DNA of 28,332 nt, taken from assembly GCA_002344005.1 (NCBI GenBank), contig DDTD01000019.1, positions 1 to 28,332 on the forward strand. Direction: 5' to 3'. Origin of the DNA: Ignavibacteria bacterium UBA2373 (GTDB taxonomy: Bacteria; Bacteroidota; Ignavibacteria; Kapaibacteriales; UBA961). Made by a program: the position numbers and the translations under genes. The notes below the pieces were generated by a model. That model was not told where the DNA came from, ran no database searches, and worked only from the letters and a program-made list of their open reading frames with translations. Positions 1 through 8,659 of this stretch are shown here, piece by piece. Positions within the stretch are counted from its first letter, which is position 1; each line of letters opens with the position of its first letter.

Positions 1-1469
1 TTCATAGAGAGTACAAAATAATTATCATCCGTTATTACACCTAACGAATTATCATTATTAAAAAACTGAATATACCTCACCATTTCTAATTTCATATCAT
101 CTTGTTCCTTTAGGTCTAATTTTATACGAAATACTTCTTCAAGATTCTCAGTATTATATATAATCACTGTCTGTGAATCACTTGATGCGGCAGCAATGAG
201 TTTTCCATTATCACTCACGGCTGTTCTTTGTTCATGAGGTTTATAATCAAGTTCTTTTGAAAAGTAATATCCTGTTTCGACATTTCTATAGAATAGTTCA
301 TTTTTTTCGTCATTCGAAGACTTAGCAATAGGAATTACTGATATTGGACTATTACGTGAACCGACACCATTCCCCCGAGTGATATAATTACCGTTTTTAG
401 TATCAAGGACATATCCAGGAAGAGACCCCAAACAGTTAACATGAAGATTTTTATTTCTGTTAAATATTTGAATACTAAATACTTCTGGTATTGTTAATGT
501 ATGACTAAGCTTTTTATTTATTACATCAACAACAATAATGTTGAAATCTCCAATCAAAACCGACGTACCATCCCCTGTGAAACGGATAGGAGGAAATATA
601 TCGTAATTTTCACTATACCCCATCGGGATAATTTCATTAGATTTGGTTTGCAAATTATAGAGAACAATACCTGCATTAGCATTATATGCAATATACTTTT
701 CATCAGGTGACAAGTCGCCGTAATTTTTATAAGGAAATATTTCTTCTGTAGTTCCTGTACCTATTATTTTATGCTTGACTAATTTACTATTATGATAAGC
801 GATAATTGATTCATTATCAATGCTGAAGCGTAAAGAATGTAATTCATAATCAATAGTAATTGTATTGACAACTTTACCTGTTTCGGTAGAAACAACAACA
901 AGTTTTCTCTCATCGGTTTTTGAGATATATGCAATGAATGAACCATTTTTATTCGCTATTATTTTTTGTATATCTTTAGGAACAGGAAAACGCATAATCT
1001 CTTGTAAATTATCGGATTTTAATACAACTATTTCATCTTGATTATCATTTTTAGGCGAGTTGTAGAAGATTTTTTCTCCATCACCACTTGATATTGCTAC
1101 TCCTGTAATTTTTTTTCTTTGAATTATAGAATCACTTCCTTTAATGCTCCACATAATCAAAGTATCCCATTGTTGTGAAATCATAGAAGTATTCTTAGAA
1201 TTTACAGCAACTACATTGCCTGATCTCCACCAATCATTATGTGGTTTATAAATATTTTTATATTGATTCACAATTTCTCCTGTCTTAGTATCGATTGAAG
1301 CAATTGAGGAATAAATAGCATTGACATATATCAAGGATGTTTGCGGAACAATGTACATATCAAATGTGTGATCAGCATACGTTTGAAATTTTGTCCAGTA
1401 AATTGTTTGGGCTGTGGCACTACCGATACCACATATCCATAGTGCAACTAGATAGATATAAATTTTCAT
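1..1469 (-). CDS. Secreted beta-propeller protein, C-terminus beyond window
   Basis: An open frame of 489 codons runs from the ATG at 1469 to the window edge with no stop, so the C-terminus is missing. Residues 1-21 are a clear Sec signal peptide (MKIYIYLVALW core, cut near ATAQ). The rest reads as repeated short strands typical of WD40/YVTN-like propellers, with phrases such as SSIASIDTKTGEIVNQ, VVVSTETGKVVNTI and YVLDTKNGNYI that recur every 40-50 residues. No enzymatic motif is visible. The likely role is an exported or surface propeller; a T9SS tail could lie in the missing part. The start has no obvious Shine-Dalgarno, which is common in Bacteroidota. It lies 85 bp after a same-strand gene and just beyond a strong terminator, so it may have its own weak promoter. 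The propeller assignment is inferred from pattern, not a domain search. Confidence 0.8.
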   Translation of the reverse strand, partial: MKIYIYLVALWICGIGSATAQTIYWTKFQTYADHTFDMYIVPQTSLIYVNAIYSSIASIDTKTGEIVNQYKNIYKPHNDWWRSGNVVAVNSKNTSMISQQWDTLIMWSIKGSDSIIQRKKITGVAISSGDGEKIFYNSPKNDNQDEIVVLKSDNLQEIMRFPVPKDIQKIIANKNGSFIAYISKTDERKLVVVSTETGKVVNTITIDYELHSLRFSIDNESIIAYHNSKLVKHKIIGTGTTEEIFPYKNYGDLSPDEKYIAYNANAGIVLYNLQTKSNEIIPMGYSENYDIFPPIRFTGDGTSVLIGDFNIIVVDVINKKLSHTLTIPEVFSIQIFNRNKNLHVNCLGSLPGYVLDTKNGNYITRGNGVGSRNSPISVIPIAKSSNDEKNELFYRNVETGYYFSKELDYKPHEQRTAVSDNGKLIAAASSDSQTVIIYNTENLEEVFRIKLDLKEQDDMKLEMVRYIQFFNNDNSLGVITDDNYFVLSM

Positions 1470-1500
1470 AATATTATTGATGAAGAATTGAGAAATTGTT

Positions 1501-1544
1501 AAAAACATCAGTAATAGAGGCAGGTTTCACACTGCCTCTATTAC
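1501..1544 (-). terminator. Intrinsic terminator after the 1555-4671 gene
   Basis: A perfect 13-bp inverted repeat (gtaatagaggcag, 1511-1523, with its complement at 1532-1544) encloses an 8-nt loop. On the minus strand the stem is followed within a few bases by TTTTT. It begins 10 bp after the stop of the long upstream gene. Confidence 0.8.
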
Positions 1545-1554
1545 GAAAAGTGAA

Positions 1555-4500
1555 TTATTTTAATTTTATTTTATACTTTACTTTGAAGTGATTATTTTCT
1601 ACTTTATGCTCTGATTCATTATATGGTGTATTACTACAATTTCTACCCATCCACATCTGATCACCAAAATTGGCAATTTTTTGAATAGAACCATAAGATT
1701 CATCACTACACCCCCACCCAGGACCTTTATCAATTATTCTTGTAAGAAGATATGCAGCATAATCTGACAATTTATCTTCTAAGTTTTCGTACTTTGTGTT
1801 TTTTATTCTGTCTAATATTGCATCCGTAAATTCCGAGAAAACGGATGTACCATCTGTGTCATCTCCGCAATATACATCCATGCCGACAAATCCTATGACA
1901 AATCTATCTCTACGAGACTTTGGTTTATATTGATCAAATTCTGAGTTTATTGATCTCGGATTATTTACACTCGCATCACTCCATCCACCGACCTTAGTCG
2001 CTTTAATATCTCCACCATCTAAGGTGGTAATACCATTTGGAGTTACTTTAACAAATGCGGCAGAGGCATAAACTGCAGGTTTGTCACTAGCACAATTTCC
2101 ATTGCAGTTAAGAAGCGTAAAACTAACAACCTCAACTTTCACCTCAGGTAATATCGTCTGTGTAACTGATCTACCTGGATTTCTTAAACTCGCATTAGTT
2201 TGCGATTTTTTGATTCGCGTATTCCAGAACATTTCAAACTTCTGTGCCTTCCAGCCTCTAATACTACCATTTGCGGTAACCAAATCCATTTCGTATAAAC
2301 CAGTACCCATTTTTCTCGTGTGTTGACTATTCGGTACATAATAGTACGTTGCAAGATCGTGGCAATTTGTGCTTTTACCTGTTCCAAGTACTCCTTCATC
2401 CTCTGTAATATACAATCCGGCATTGTTCGGGTTATCACCTCCTAAGGTACTTTCATCTGCGTCATGTGAGAATTGGAATCGAAAAACAGGAGCATCAGGA
2501 GAAAACTCTTTTATTGCAGCTATTTCTTTAGCTAAAGTATCTGGTTCAATTACGTTTCCATGTTTATTCACTTCAAACTTTCTAAATCCGTCGCCGTCTC
2601 CAATTTCAGCATAAACATGAATTTCTGTAAGAAAGAATTCTTGTTTCCATAGAAATCTTACTTTTTTATCTTCATCCATAGTTACTCTTAATGTATGCTT
2701 TAGTTGATCAACTATAGGATCACAAGTGTGTTCGTTTGAGCAGAACCACTCATCAAACTGAATTTCTCCAACTAAATCAGATGTAATTTTCGGCGTTAAA
2801 TCAACAACATCGCCACAATTATATTCAAAAACTGATGTATAAAATCCCGTATTAGGATCAACAGTAGTACCAAGGTGTTTGCCTGATAAACTTCGTTCTA
2901 CAGTTTGAATTAGTCTTTTTACTTTGCTTTGATCAGACGATTGATGTTCAATTGTTAAATTATATTTGATTGGCTGTAAAATAACACTAACTACACGATC
3001 ACAAGGATTTTCAACACGAATATCTTGTGACCATGTAATCCCATCGCCGACACCGGCAGGACGACCATCAACGTAAACTTGTTTAATTTCATGACAAGGA
3101 CTTGTGACGCTAAAAGTAACATTTTGGGTAAATGGCTGACTATTATTAATGATTGCTTGAGCCGAATATGGTCCGGTTGGAGCTATTACTGGATTTGAGA
3201 CCATTATGTCTAAATCAGCGGGTTGTACACCCCCTCCTGTGTATCTTCCATCAGCCTTAACAGTAAGACTGTAATTATCACACGGAGACAGTTGAACAGG
3301 TCCCCACGGACTTATTCCAATATTTCCAATATTAAAACGGTTGCCAACTAATAAATAATTTGTTCCAGGGATAAAATATATAATAGTGGATGTTATACCA
3401 TTTACAGGAGGATAGTTTGTACTTGTCCAGCCATTAAAAACGAATCCTGAATCATGAACGACAGTAATTGTGAGAAAAGAATTAGGTCTTCTAACAACAG
3501 TATAAACCCCATTTCCCAATGAATCTGCAAAACCCGTCACAGTTAGTTTTGCATTTCCATTACTACTTGTAGGGTTAAAATTAGAAAGTGATGATAATTC
3601 TACTGTATCTAAAGTCATTTTACTATAAACTGCTTTATAATCAAGACTTTTGAGCATTCCACAATTTATTATTGTACTTACGACATTTGATGTTACATTA
3701 TTAATCGCAGGAATCGTTTGAGACTCCCATCTTTTAAAATATAAATTTTCATAAATAGGTGGTGCATTTAGCGATAATATTTCATTTTGTTGTATGGAAC
3801 TTGCCCTGTCACCAATTATAATTTTTAGATCTTCAGGTATCGTTATTGACAAGTTATCACTACTGACAGATGGATAAACAGTAGCATGTGTTGCCTTGCG
3901 ATAGCCATAACTTACATCATCATCAGTATTACCAGTTAGATAATGGGTATTAACGACAACATAATATGAAGTATCATCATTAAGATGTGATGGTATTGCA
4001 TAGATAGCCATACTATCCGGTGATAACCATGATGTACAACTTGATGAAACATAGTTATTAGTAAACAAAATAGAATCTTGTTGATATGTTCTGGATTGAA
4101 TCTTTTTTAATGTAACTATTGAACCACTATCTGTAGTATGGGATTGTAGTTTTCTATTAAAAAAAACTTTTAATGTATCCCTACAATTTATGTAGTTTTT
4201 GTCTTCAAAATTAGACCATGATACTTGATAAGGAGGTGGAACTGTTGAGAAGGTGAATGTGTGTTGTGAAACGACTACTGTATCAAATCCACTCCCATTA
4301 GGAGTTCTAACGTACAAACTATCAACCAAAACAACATATTTTTTACCAGGTTGCAGCATTGACGAATTGAGTGTTAGTCGCACTGTACTATCATTAGTAA
4401 TCGCAATAGTTCCCGATTTCGCAACACGTCTCAATTTATTAATATTTCCTTGAAGAGTATCAAAAAAGATTTTATCGACCAGATAAACTGCTGAATATTG

Positions 4501-4671
4501 CTGGTTAAGGTGATTTTTACTCGGAACAATCGTGTCTAGTTTTGACAACACGATAGGGTAATTCACACTAACATCAATATTTGTTGTCGTCAAGGAAACA
4601 CCCGTTGCTTGGTGTGCGGGTGTCGTAGATATAACTTGCGGCTGAGCCATGAGGGCAGAGGGACGACTCAT
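1555..4671 (-). CDS. Large secreted Ig-like/InlB-repeat protein; main frame, cut off from its signal peptide
   Basis: The main frame has 1038 codons. Residues 12-140 resemble a bacterial Ig-like Big_5/SbsA domain (VISTTPAHQATGVSL opening, then YVVLVDSLYVRTPNG). Residues about 300-450 and 620-700 hold strand-rich segments with FKRWES, FVFNGWTS and FDEWFCS, resembling divergent InlB/'bacterial repeat' modules. The last 300 residues are unrecognised, and no T9SS tail is seen. The ATG at 4671 follows no Shine-Dalgarno and sits inside a signal peptide. Reading upstream in the same frame gives a hydrophobic run (NGKFLLLLLCSIFF) followed by MSRPSALMAQ, a good cleavage region. That frame then enters the 14-bp repeat array and has no start codon before a TAA at about 4852. 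The proper ATG (4838) is in another frame at the present copy number. The gene is therefore either switched off, expressed by reinitiation, or miscounted in assembly. Confidence 0.85.
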   Translation of the reverse strand: MSRPSALMAQPQVISTTPAHQATGVSLTTTNIDVSVNYPIVLSKLDTIVPSKNHLNQQYSAVYLVDKIFFDTLQGNINKLRRVAKSGTIAITNDSTVRLTLNSSMLQPGKKYVVLVDSLYVRTPNGSGFDTVVVSQHTFTFSTVPPPYQVSWSNFEDKNYINCRDTLKVFFNRKLQSHTTDSGSIVTLKKIQSRTYQQDSILFTNNYVSSSCTSWLSPDSMAIYAIPSHLNDDTSYYVVVNTHYLTGNTDDDVSYGYRKATHATVYPSVSSDNLSITIPEDLKIIIGDRASSIQQNEILSLNAPPIYENLYFKRWESQTIPAINNVTSNVVSTIINCGMLKSLDYKAVYSKMTLDTVELSSLSNFNPTSSNGNAKLTVTGFADSLGNGVYTVVRRPNSFLTITVVHDSGFVFNGWTSTNYPPVNGITSTIIYFIPGTNYLLVGNRFNIGNIGISPWGPVQLSPCDNYSLTVKADGRYTGGGVQPADLDIMVSNPVIAPTGPYSAQAIINNSQPFTQNVTFSVTSPCHEIKQVYVDGRPAGVGDGITWSQDIRVENPCDRVVSVILQPIKYNLTIEHQSSDQSKVKRLIQTVERSLSGKHLGTTVDPNTGFYTSVFEYNCGDVVDLTPKITSDLVGEIQFDEWFCSNEHTCDPIVDQLKHTLRVTMDEDKKVRFLWKQEFFLTEIHVYAEIGDGDGFRKFEVNKHGNVIEPDTLAKEIAAIKEFSPDAPVFRFQFSHDADESTLGGDNPNNAGLYITEDEGVLGTGKSTNCHDLATYYYVPNSQHTRKMGTGLYEMDLVTANGSIRGWKAQKFEMFWNTRIKKSQTNASLRNPGRSVTQTILPEVKVEVVSFTLLNCNGNCASDKPAVYASAAFVKVTPNGITTLDGGDIKATKVGGWSDASVNNPRSINSEFDQYKPKSRRDRFVIGFVGMDVYCGDDTDGTSVFSEFTDAILDRIKNTKYENLEDKLSDYAAYLLTRIIDKGPGWGCSDESYGSIQKIANFGDQMWMGRNCSNTPYNESEHKVENNHFKVKYKIKLK

Positions 4672-4838
4672 AAAGAATATACTACATAAGAGTAGTAATA
4701 AAAATTTTCCGTTGAGAAGCCTCCGTTGAGAAGCCTCCGTTGAGAAGCCTCCGTTGAGAAGCCTCCGTTGAGAAGCCTCCGTTGAGAAGCCTCCGTTGAG
4801 AAGCCTCCGTTTTTGTTGCGCTTGTTCAAATTTTTCAT
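4668..4838 (-). CDS. Signal-peptide start of the 1555-4671 gene, out of frame (56 aa)
   Basis: The ATG at 4838 opens MKNLNKRNK, a basic n-region, then crosses seven 14-bp repeats. With seven copies it ends NGGFSTENFYYYSYVVYSL followed by TGA at 4670-4668. That stop overlaps the internal ATG at 4671 as ATGA. With six, three or zero copies the same ATG would instead continue NGKFLLLLLCSIFF-MSRPSALMAQ into the long secreted protein. The zero-copy version is an ordinary signal peptide, so the array probably expanded inside a normal gene. A promoter-like TATGTTTG 53 bp upstream supports 4838 as the real start. The ATGA overlap could allow coupled reinitiation, giving a product without a signal peptide. 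All reading frames were worked out by hand from the sequence; biological switching is inference. Confidence 0.6.
   Translation of the reverse strand: MKNLNKRNKNGGFSTEASQRRLLNGGFSTEASQRRLLNGGFSTENFYYYSYVVYSL
4714..4811 (-). repeat. 14-bp tandem repeat, seven perfect copies, in the signal-peptide coding region
   Basis: Seven identical head-to-tail copies (AACGGAGGCTTCTC on the minus strand) begin at 4714, 4728, 4742, 4756, 4770, 4784 and 4798, with a further partial unit at 4709-4713. Because 14 is not a multiple of 3, each gained or lost copy shifts the frame. Three units encode NGGFSTEASQRRLL, and all three sense frames read this same cyclic peptide with no stop. The antisense direction contains TGA. 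Perfect identity between copies suggests recent slippage. Confidence 0.95.
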
Positions 4839-4890
4839 CGCAACACCTATCTTAATTAATTAAAAATTATGTATTAATAACATAATTGTT

Positions 4891-4921
4891 CAAACATAGT
4901 GAGCTAATGGAAAGAAAAAAA
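4891..4921 (-). promoter_or_regulatory. Bacteroidota-type promoter candidate for the repeat-containing gene
   Basis: On the minus strand TATGTTTG (4898-4891) matches the -7 consensus TAnnTTTG exactly. It is preceded after 19 bp by TTTT, three of four matches to the -33 TTTG. Transcription would begin about 45 nt before the ATG at 4838. Confidence 0.4.
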
Positions 4922-5486
4922 GCAATATCTCATTCGACTTGGGTAAACGATGTATAGATTATCTATGAAGCCATCGCATACATTTCTATCGGGTGAATAC
5001 CTTTCTTAATTCCCTAAAATTACTTATATCATACAACGATTATTCACGACCACAAGCAATACAACTTCATCATGGCAATGTCAAGGGATATGAGGATATA
5101 AGAGTTCTTTAGTGATATAGAGTTACCGTGTGGCATCAGAAGAGAAAAATACATAACCGGGACTTTTACAAATGGTTACGAACGCGTTTTATTTATCATT
5201 CCGACGCTTAGTACAGCATAAAAACAATCCTTTCTTTTTATGGTATTATGAATCTATAGTGCTCACATTGTTCGCGAAATCTACGCCGATTCAATAGATA
5301 TGGCAGATACACAGACAATAGATTTTTTAGGGTATTATCTATTGCTTTATCGCCACATACCACAGAATCACATACATCCATCAACAATTACAAAGCTAAA
5401 ATACGAGATAGTTTATTATACTCCAAATTTTTTTTAACAATATTGGGAAATTTGTCAAAAAAAGGCATTTTTTTCCTTAACAACCA
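4922..5486. other. Intergenic stretch with no recognised gene
   Basis: Open frames checked by eye are all below about 20 codons and none has a plausible start context. The only structures noticed are a weak 8-bp inverted repeat (caatagat 5316-5323 with atctattg 5337-5344) and an A/T-rich imperfect hairpin around 5455-5477 that might help end the ccmB operon. It may be a decayed gene or a long regulatory spacer. Confidence 0.5.
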
Positions 5487-6155
5487 TTATTCTGTCCAAA
5501 CATAATCAAAAAGAAATGTTGATACCGTGATGAGTATTACCGCATAGCTTAACTCAACGATAACCATATTATATTGGGGGTCAAGTAATGTGGCACTGAA
5601 CATAATCACCGATGTTTCTAATCCCACTAAAATAATGGGTAATAGAATTGGGAACATTAAGACAGGAAACAGTATTGCTCTGCCTTGCGCTTGGGCTATA
5701 ATTGCTGCGATAATTGTACTGGCAGATGCCAATCCAAGAATAGATGCCGACATTGAAAGTAAAGCATACCACCATGATGATATTTCTATGGGTAAAAATA
5801 GCAAAAACAACAAAAATGTTATGCCATTAAGAAAAATACCTATTATTATGTTGAAGAATAATTTACCGTAATATACCGATAATGAGCGTGAGCTTATCTG
5901 CAATAATATTCGTGTCCCTCGCTCCTCTTCTACAACAAAACAACGAGCAAGCCCGGTCATGCTGCCAAAAATTAACAAAATCCACAATAATCCAGCTGAA
6001 AGTTCCGGTGTAAATTTTTCATCACCAATACTAAAAACAACGGTGGTCACAGAAGTCACAACAAATAATACTATCGCAATCAAATTATAACGTGTGCGTA
6101 ACTCACTGCGAATATCTTTGACGGTGATGGCGAAGGATTCAGATAATAAGGACAC
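5487..6155 (-). CDS. ccmB: Heme exporter protein CcmB
   Basis: This is the membrane subunit of the CcmABC exporter, a component of system I cytochrome c maturation that acts with ATPase CcmA and CcmC to deliver heme for apocytochrome loading. The 222-residue length equals the family norm. Six membrane segments are visible at about 23-42, 53-74, 95-122, 127-150, 159-183 and 196-219. The family pattern GLLWILLIFGSMTGLARCF, followed by EEERGTR and YYGKLFFN, is present. No ccmA, ccmC or other cytochrome maturation gene is in the window. The gene is last in a three-gene run, starting 9 bp after an RsbW-like gene, so it is probably co-transcribed with genes of unrelated function. Assignment rests on sequence pattern and topology. 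Confidence 0.88.
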   Translation of the reverse strand: MSLLSESFAITVKDIRSELRTRYNLIAIVLFVVTSVTTVVFSIGDEKFTPELSAGLLWILLIFGSMTGLARCFVVEEERGTRILLQISSRSLSVYYGKLFFNIIIGIFLNGITFLLFLLFLPIEISSWWYALLSMSASILGLASASTIIAAIIAQAQGRAILFPVLMFPILLPIILVGLETSVIMFSATLLDPQYNMVIVELSYAVILITVSTFLFDYVWTE

Positions 6156-6164
6156 TCAATGCAC

Positions 6165-6611
6165 TCAAGAACGTGAAAAAAACATTGTCACAGTAGTTCC
6201 ATGCGGCGTAATGGAAAAATCAACATCCGTTGCCAGTTCCTTGATAAGAAAAACGCCTCGTCCATGAGTTCTTAATATATTATCACCATCACGCGGGTCG
6301 GGAACATCCGCAATCGGAAAACCTTTGCCGCTGTCTTTCACTGACACAGCCATGCCTTCATGCAAGCATCGAACACGAATTGTCACATTTTTGGAATAAT
6401 CGGATTTGTGTGCATGGGTCATAGCATTGCTTACTGCCTCGGTTACCGCAATGAACATATTAAAGCGTTGGGTCTTGGTTAAAAAACGACAACAATCTAT
6501 TGAAGTAAGAAATGGCTCTATTTCTACTATCCTTCGTGTGTCACTTGGTAAGATTAACACATTCTCCTCTGTGGCATCATTCTGTGAAATATATGAATCC
6601 GACATAATCAC
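6165..6611 (-). CDS. RsbW/SpoIIAB-type anti-sigma factor ATP-binding protein
   Basis: A 148-residue GHKL ATPase of the HATPase_c_2 type. The N box is EAVSNAMTHAH with E58 and N62. The G1 box is VKDSGKGF (D93, G95, G97), and the G2 region is HGRGVFLIKE (G117, G119). Family members bind a sigma factor or an anti-anti-sigma (STAS) protein and phosphorylate the latter on serine. The length matches a stand-alone domain. No STAS partner, sigma factor or PP2C phosphatase is nearby, so its target is unknown. It sits 9 bp from each neighbour in a packed run with an outer-membrane-like gene upstream and ccmB downstream. The start could also be the third codon (MSDSY), two residues shorter. Fold assignment is firm; the partner is not. 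Confidence 0.88.
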   Translation of the reverse strand: MIMSDSYISQNDATEENVLILPSDTRRIVEIEPFLTSIDCCRFLTKTQRFNMFIAVTEAVSNAMTHAHKSDYSKNVTIRVRCLHEGMAVSVKDSGKGFPIADVPDPRDGDNILRTHGRGVFLIKELATDVDFSITPHGTTVTMFFSRS

Positions 6612-6620
6612 CTTGTGAAT

Positions 6621-8501
6621 TTATAAGACAATATTCGTATTGAGAAACAAGTTCGGCACATAGCGAATTGCCACTCCATTAACCGTTTGACGTTCGTACC
6701 AACCATTGAGAACAATCGTTGAACCACTGCCAAGACGATAATCACATTGGACTTCAGGACCATAAAATCGCTGAACAGCATCAGCTGAAATTCCAATACT
6801 CGGTGTCAAAATTAGCGATTTTTGGATAAGTGCATAATATCTTGCCCCAACTCCTACCGACCATTTGTCAAGATAACGACGAAAACCGAGAATTTTAATG
6901 AAATATTCATCATTTCGACTTATCGGGGTTTCAGCGAAATCACTCCAATACAATCGTCCTCTTTCAAAGTGTCTGCCATACAATCGGGCTTCTATATGGT
7001 ACTCATTGGAAAGATTGATTTGTATGGAATCGCGTATTGAAATTTGCCTAAATGAAAAACTGCGTGTTTCCGATGCTTGTTGTTCATAATCATAGACGGT
7101 ATAATTAGCCAGTACTTCAAATTGAGGATGGGCAATGAATTTCTTTGATTGTATTGTAATAGATGGGCTTAGCGTAAATATTCTATTCCAATTGTTTAAT
7201 GAACTTCTTTGCTCTTTAATAAAAATCAGATGAAGCAATTGCGCCCTCGCTGTAATGTCAAATGTAAGTGTTGAGCTTATTGTGCGCTTATAGCGTATTT
7301 CACTGATTGCTTGTAATTCATCTCTATCATCAAAGTTTAATGTGCTTGGAGTGTCATAACGGAGAAGTGAGTATAAACCATTGAGATAAAAAGTGTCCAT
7401 TTTTGATGCTGCAATCGTTGCATTACCAAAAAGACGCGCTCTTTGGGCTGTATTATCTCTTTGTTGTTCCTGACTTCGCAATGTCGCTTCATCTATGGCA
7501 TTGATATCGAAAACACGCCTAATATCATTACGCTCATTTCTTGAAAAATAATGCATTCCAATCCTATATTCACCAATGGAAGTGCCATAAAGCAAAGATG
7601 CCGTTATCTGCAATTGTATTTCCTCAAGCCCCCTATTGACATAGGTTTGTAATGTGCCGGGAACACGTCCTGCATATCTTCTGTCTATAGTACCTTGTTC
7701 AACATTATACTCTACACTCGCCGACAATGCTTTGTGTAGAACAGTTCTTATTTGTCCATTAATGCCATAGCGATTTTCAAGACGTTGCTCAACTTCTTGT
7801 GTTTGCTCAGCATTAACAAATGTGAAGAAATCCCTCCCGAGGCGGCGATAATATCCATGAATTTGCAAAGAGTTTTGTGTACCGTCCCCTAAAGAAATCA
7901 TGGAAAACTGAGTTAAAAAATCGGAATTTGTTCTTCGAGCATCCAATTGGCGAATATCAAACATAGAAGTACCGGAGATAGTATAATCTTCCCAATCAAT
8001 TTCGGTTATCGTTGCTTCGACCAATCCCACGCTGCCCGTAGCTTCAATACCCAATTGAATGTTATTTTCTATCCCACCCAATACCGTCATATCCATGTTG
8101 TGTTCGGGCTTCCAACGAAAGCCGGATATGAAAGAATATCGTTGTAAACTTGATAAACCAATATCACGTGAGTCTTGTGTTACAAAGAGTAATCCGCGAG
8201 AAAGCAGCGAAAAAGATGAATCATATGGCAAAGAATGTTCTAGCATAAGCATTTGGTCATCGCGCGTAGCTGCATTGGTGCTGATGATGGATGTTGCACG
8301 ATATTGCTCATCCAATCGCAAGCTGCCTAATGATGTTTCCCATAAGCCACGCACCGAGATATTGGAAACCAGAGTATTGGCAATTTTGTTCGTTGAGAAG
8401 ACAATCTCTTTATTCTCACTTTGCCGACTTTCCGAATTTTGTAATTTGCTCACTTGGGCAACAGTAGTATGAACAGAAACTACTAACAGTAAAAATATCA
8501 T
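6621..8501 (-). CDS. Probable outer-membrane beta-barrel protein, function unknown
   Basis: The ATG at 8501 gives 626 residues beginning with a compact signal peptide (MIFLLLVVSVHTTVAQ). The open frame can be extended to a TTG at 8564, but that would put 21 extra residues before the signal core, so 8501 is preferred. The mature protein is rich in alternating polar/hydrophobic strands with many Tyr, Arg and Phe (for example GEYRIGMHYFSRNERND, YHIEARLYGRHFERGRLYW, KWSVGVGARYYALI), as expected for a large transmembrane barrel. No TonB box, plug or OmpA domain was seen and I do not recognise a named family. It is first in the run with the RsbW-like gene and ccmB, 9 bp from the next gene, and diverges from the DUF1800 operon. 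Confidence 0.75.
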   Translation of the reverse strand: MIFLLLVVSVHTTVAQVSKLQNSESRQSENKEIVFSTNKIANTLVSNISVRGLWETSLGSLRLDEQYRATSIISTNAATRDDQMLMLEHSLPYDSSFSLLSRGLLFVTQDSRDIGLSSLQRYSFISGFRWKPEHNMDMTVLGGIENNIQLGIEATGSVGLVEATITEIDWEDYTISGTSMFDIRQLDARRTNSDFLTQFSMISLGDGTQNSLQIHGYYRRLGRDFFTFVNAEQTQEVEQRLENRYGINGQIRTVLHKALSASVEYNVEQGTIDRRYAGRVPGTLQTYVNRGLEEIQLQITASLLYGTSIGEYRIGMHYFSRNERNDIRRVFDINAIDEATLRSQEQQRDNTAQRARLFGNATIAASKMDTFYLNGLYSLLRYDTPSTLNFDDRDELQAISEIRYKRTISSTLTFDITARAQLLHLIFIKEQRSSLNNWNRIFTLSPSITIQSKKFIAHPQFEVLANYTVYDYEQQASETRSFSFRQISIRDSIQINLSNEYHIEARLYGRHFERGRLYWSDFAETPISRNDEYFIKILGFRRYLDKWSVGVGARYYALIQKSLILTPSIGISADAVQRFYGPEVQCDYRLGSGSTIVLNGWYERQTVNGVAIRYVPNLFLNTNIVL

Positions 8502-8586
8502 ACTGATAGTGGGATGATAGCCCAAACTGTAATTTTCTCTATATGTAATGAAGAATTGTAACAAAAGCTAAACATTCACATTTTTG

Positions 8587-8617
8587 TTTGACAGATGCCG
8601 AAAAATACGTAGTTTTT
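8587..8617 (+). promoter_or_regulatory. Bacteroidota-type promoter for the DUF1800 operon
   Basis: TTTG (8587-8590), a 19-bp spacer, then TAGTTTTT (8610-8617) matches the TTTG / TAnnTTTG pattern at all but the last base. It lies 43 bp before the DUF1800 start, which has GAGGA at 8649-8653 as ribosome binding site. A TTGACA also starts at 8588 but has no good -10 at the right distance. Confidence 0.5.
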
Positions 8618-8659
8618 CGCAGTAAAAAACCTTCATGTATCCTTAATTGAGGAATAAAT

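Noticed and set aside
4714..4811. Possible CRISPR array
   Set aside because: The 14-bp units are directly contiguous with no spacers, so it is a tandem repeat.
5316..5344. Hairpin caatagat / atctattg in the long intergenic region
   Set aside because: An 8-bp A/T-rich stem with a 13-nt loop is expected by chance at this composition and has no T-run at a useful place.
8059..8472. 137-codon plus-strand open frame
   Set aside because: Antisense shadow of the barrel-like gene, whose signal peptide and strand pattern are convincing.
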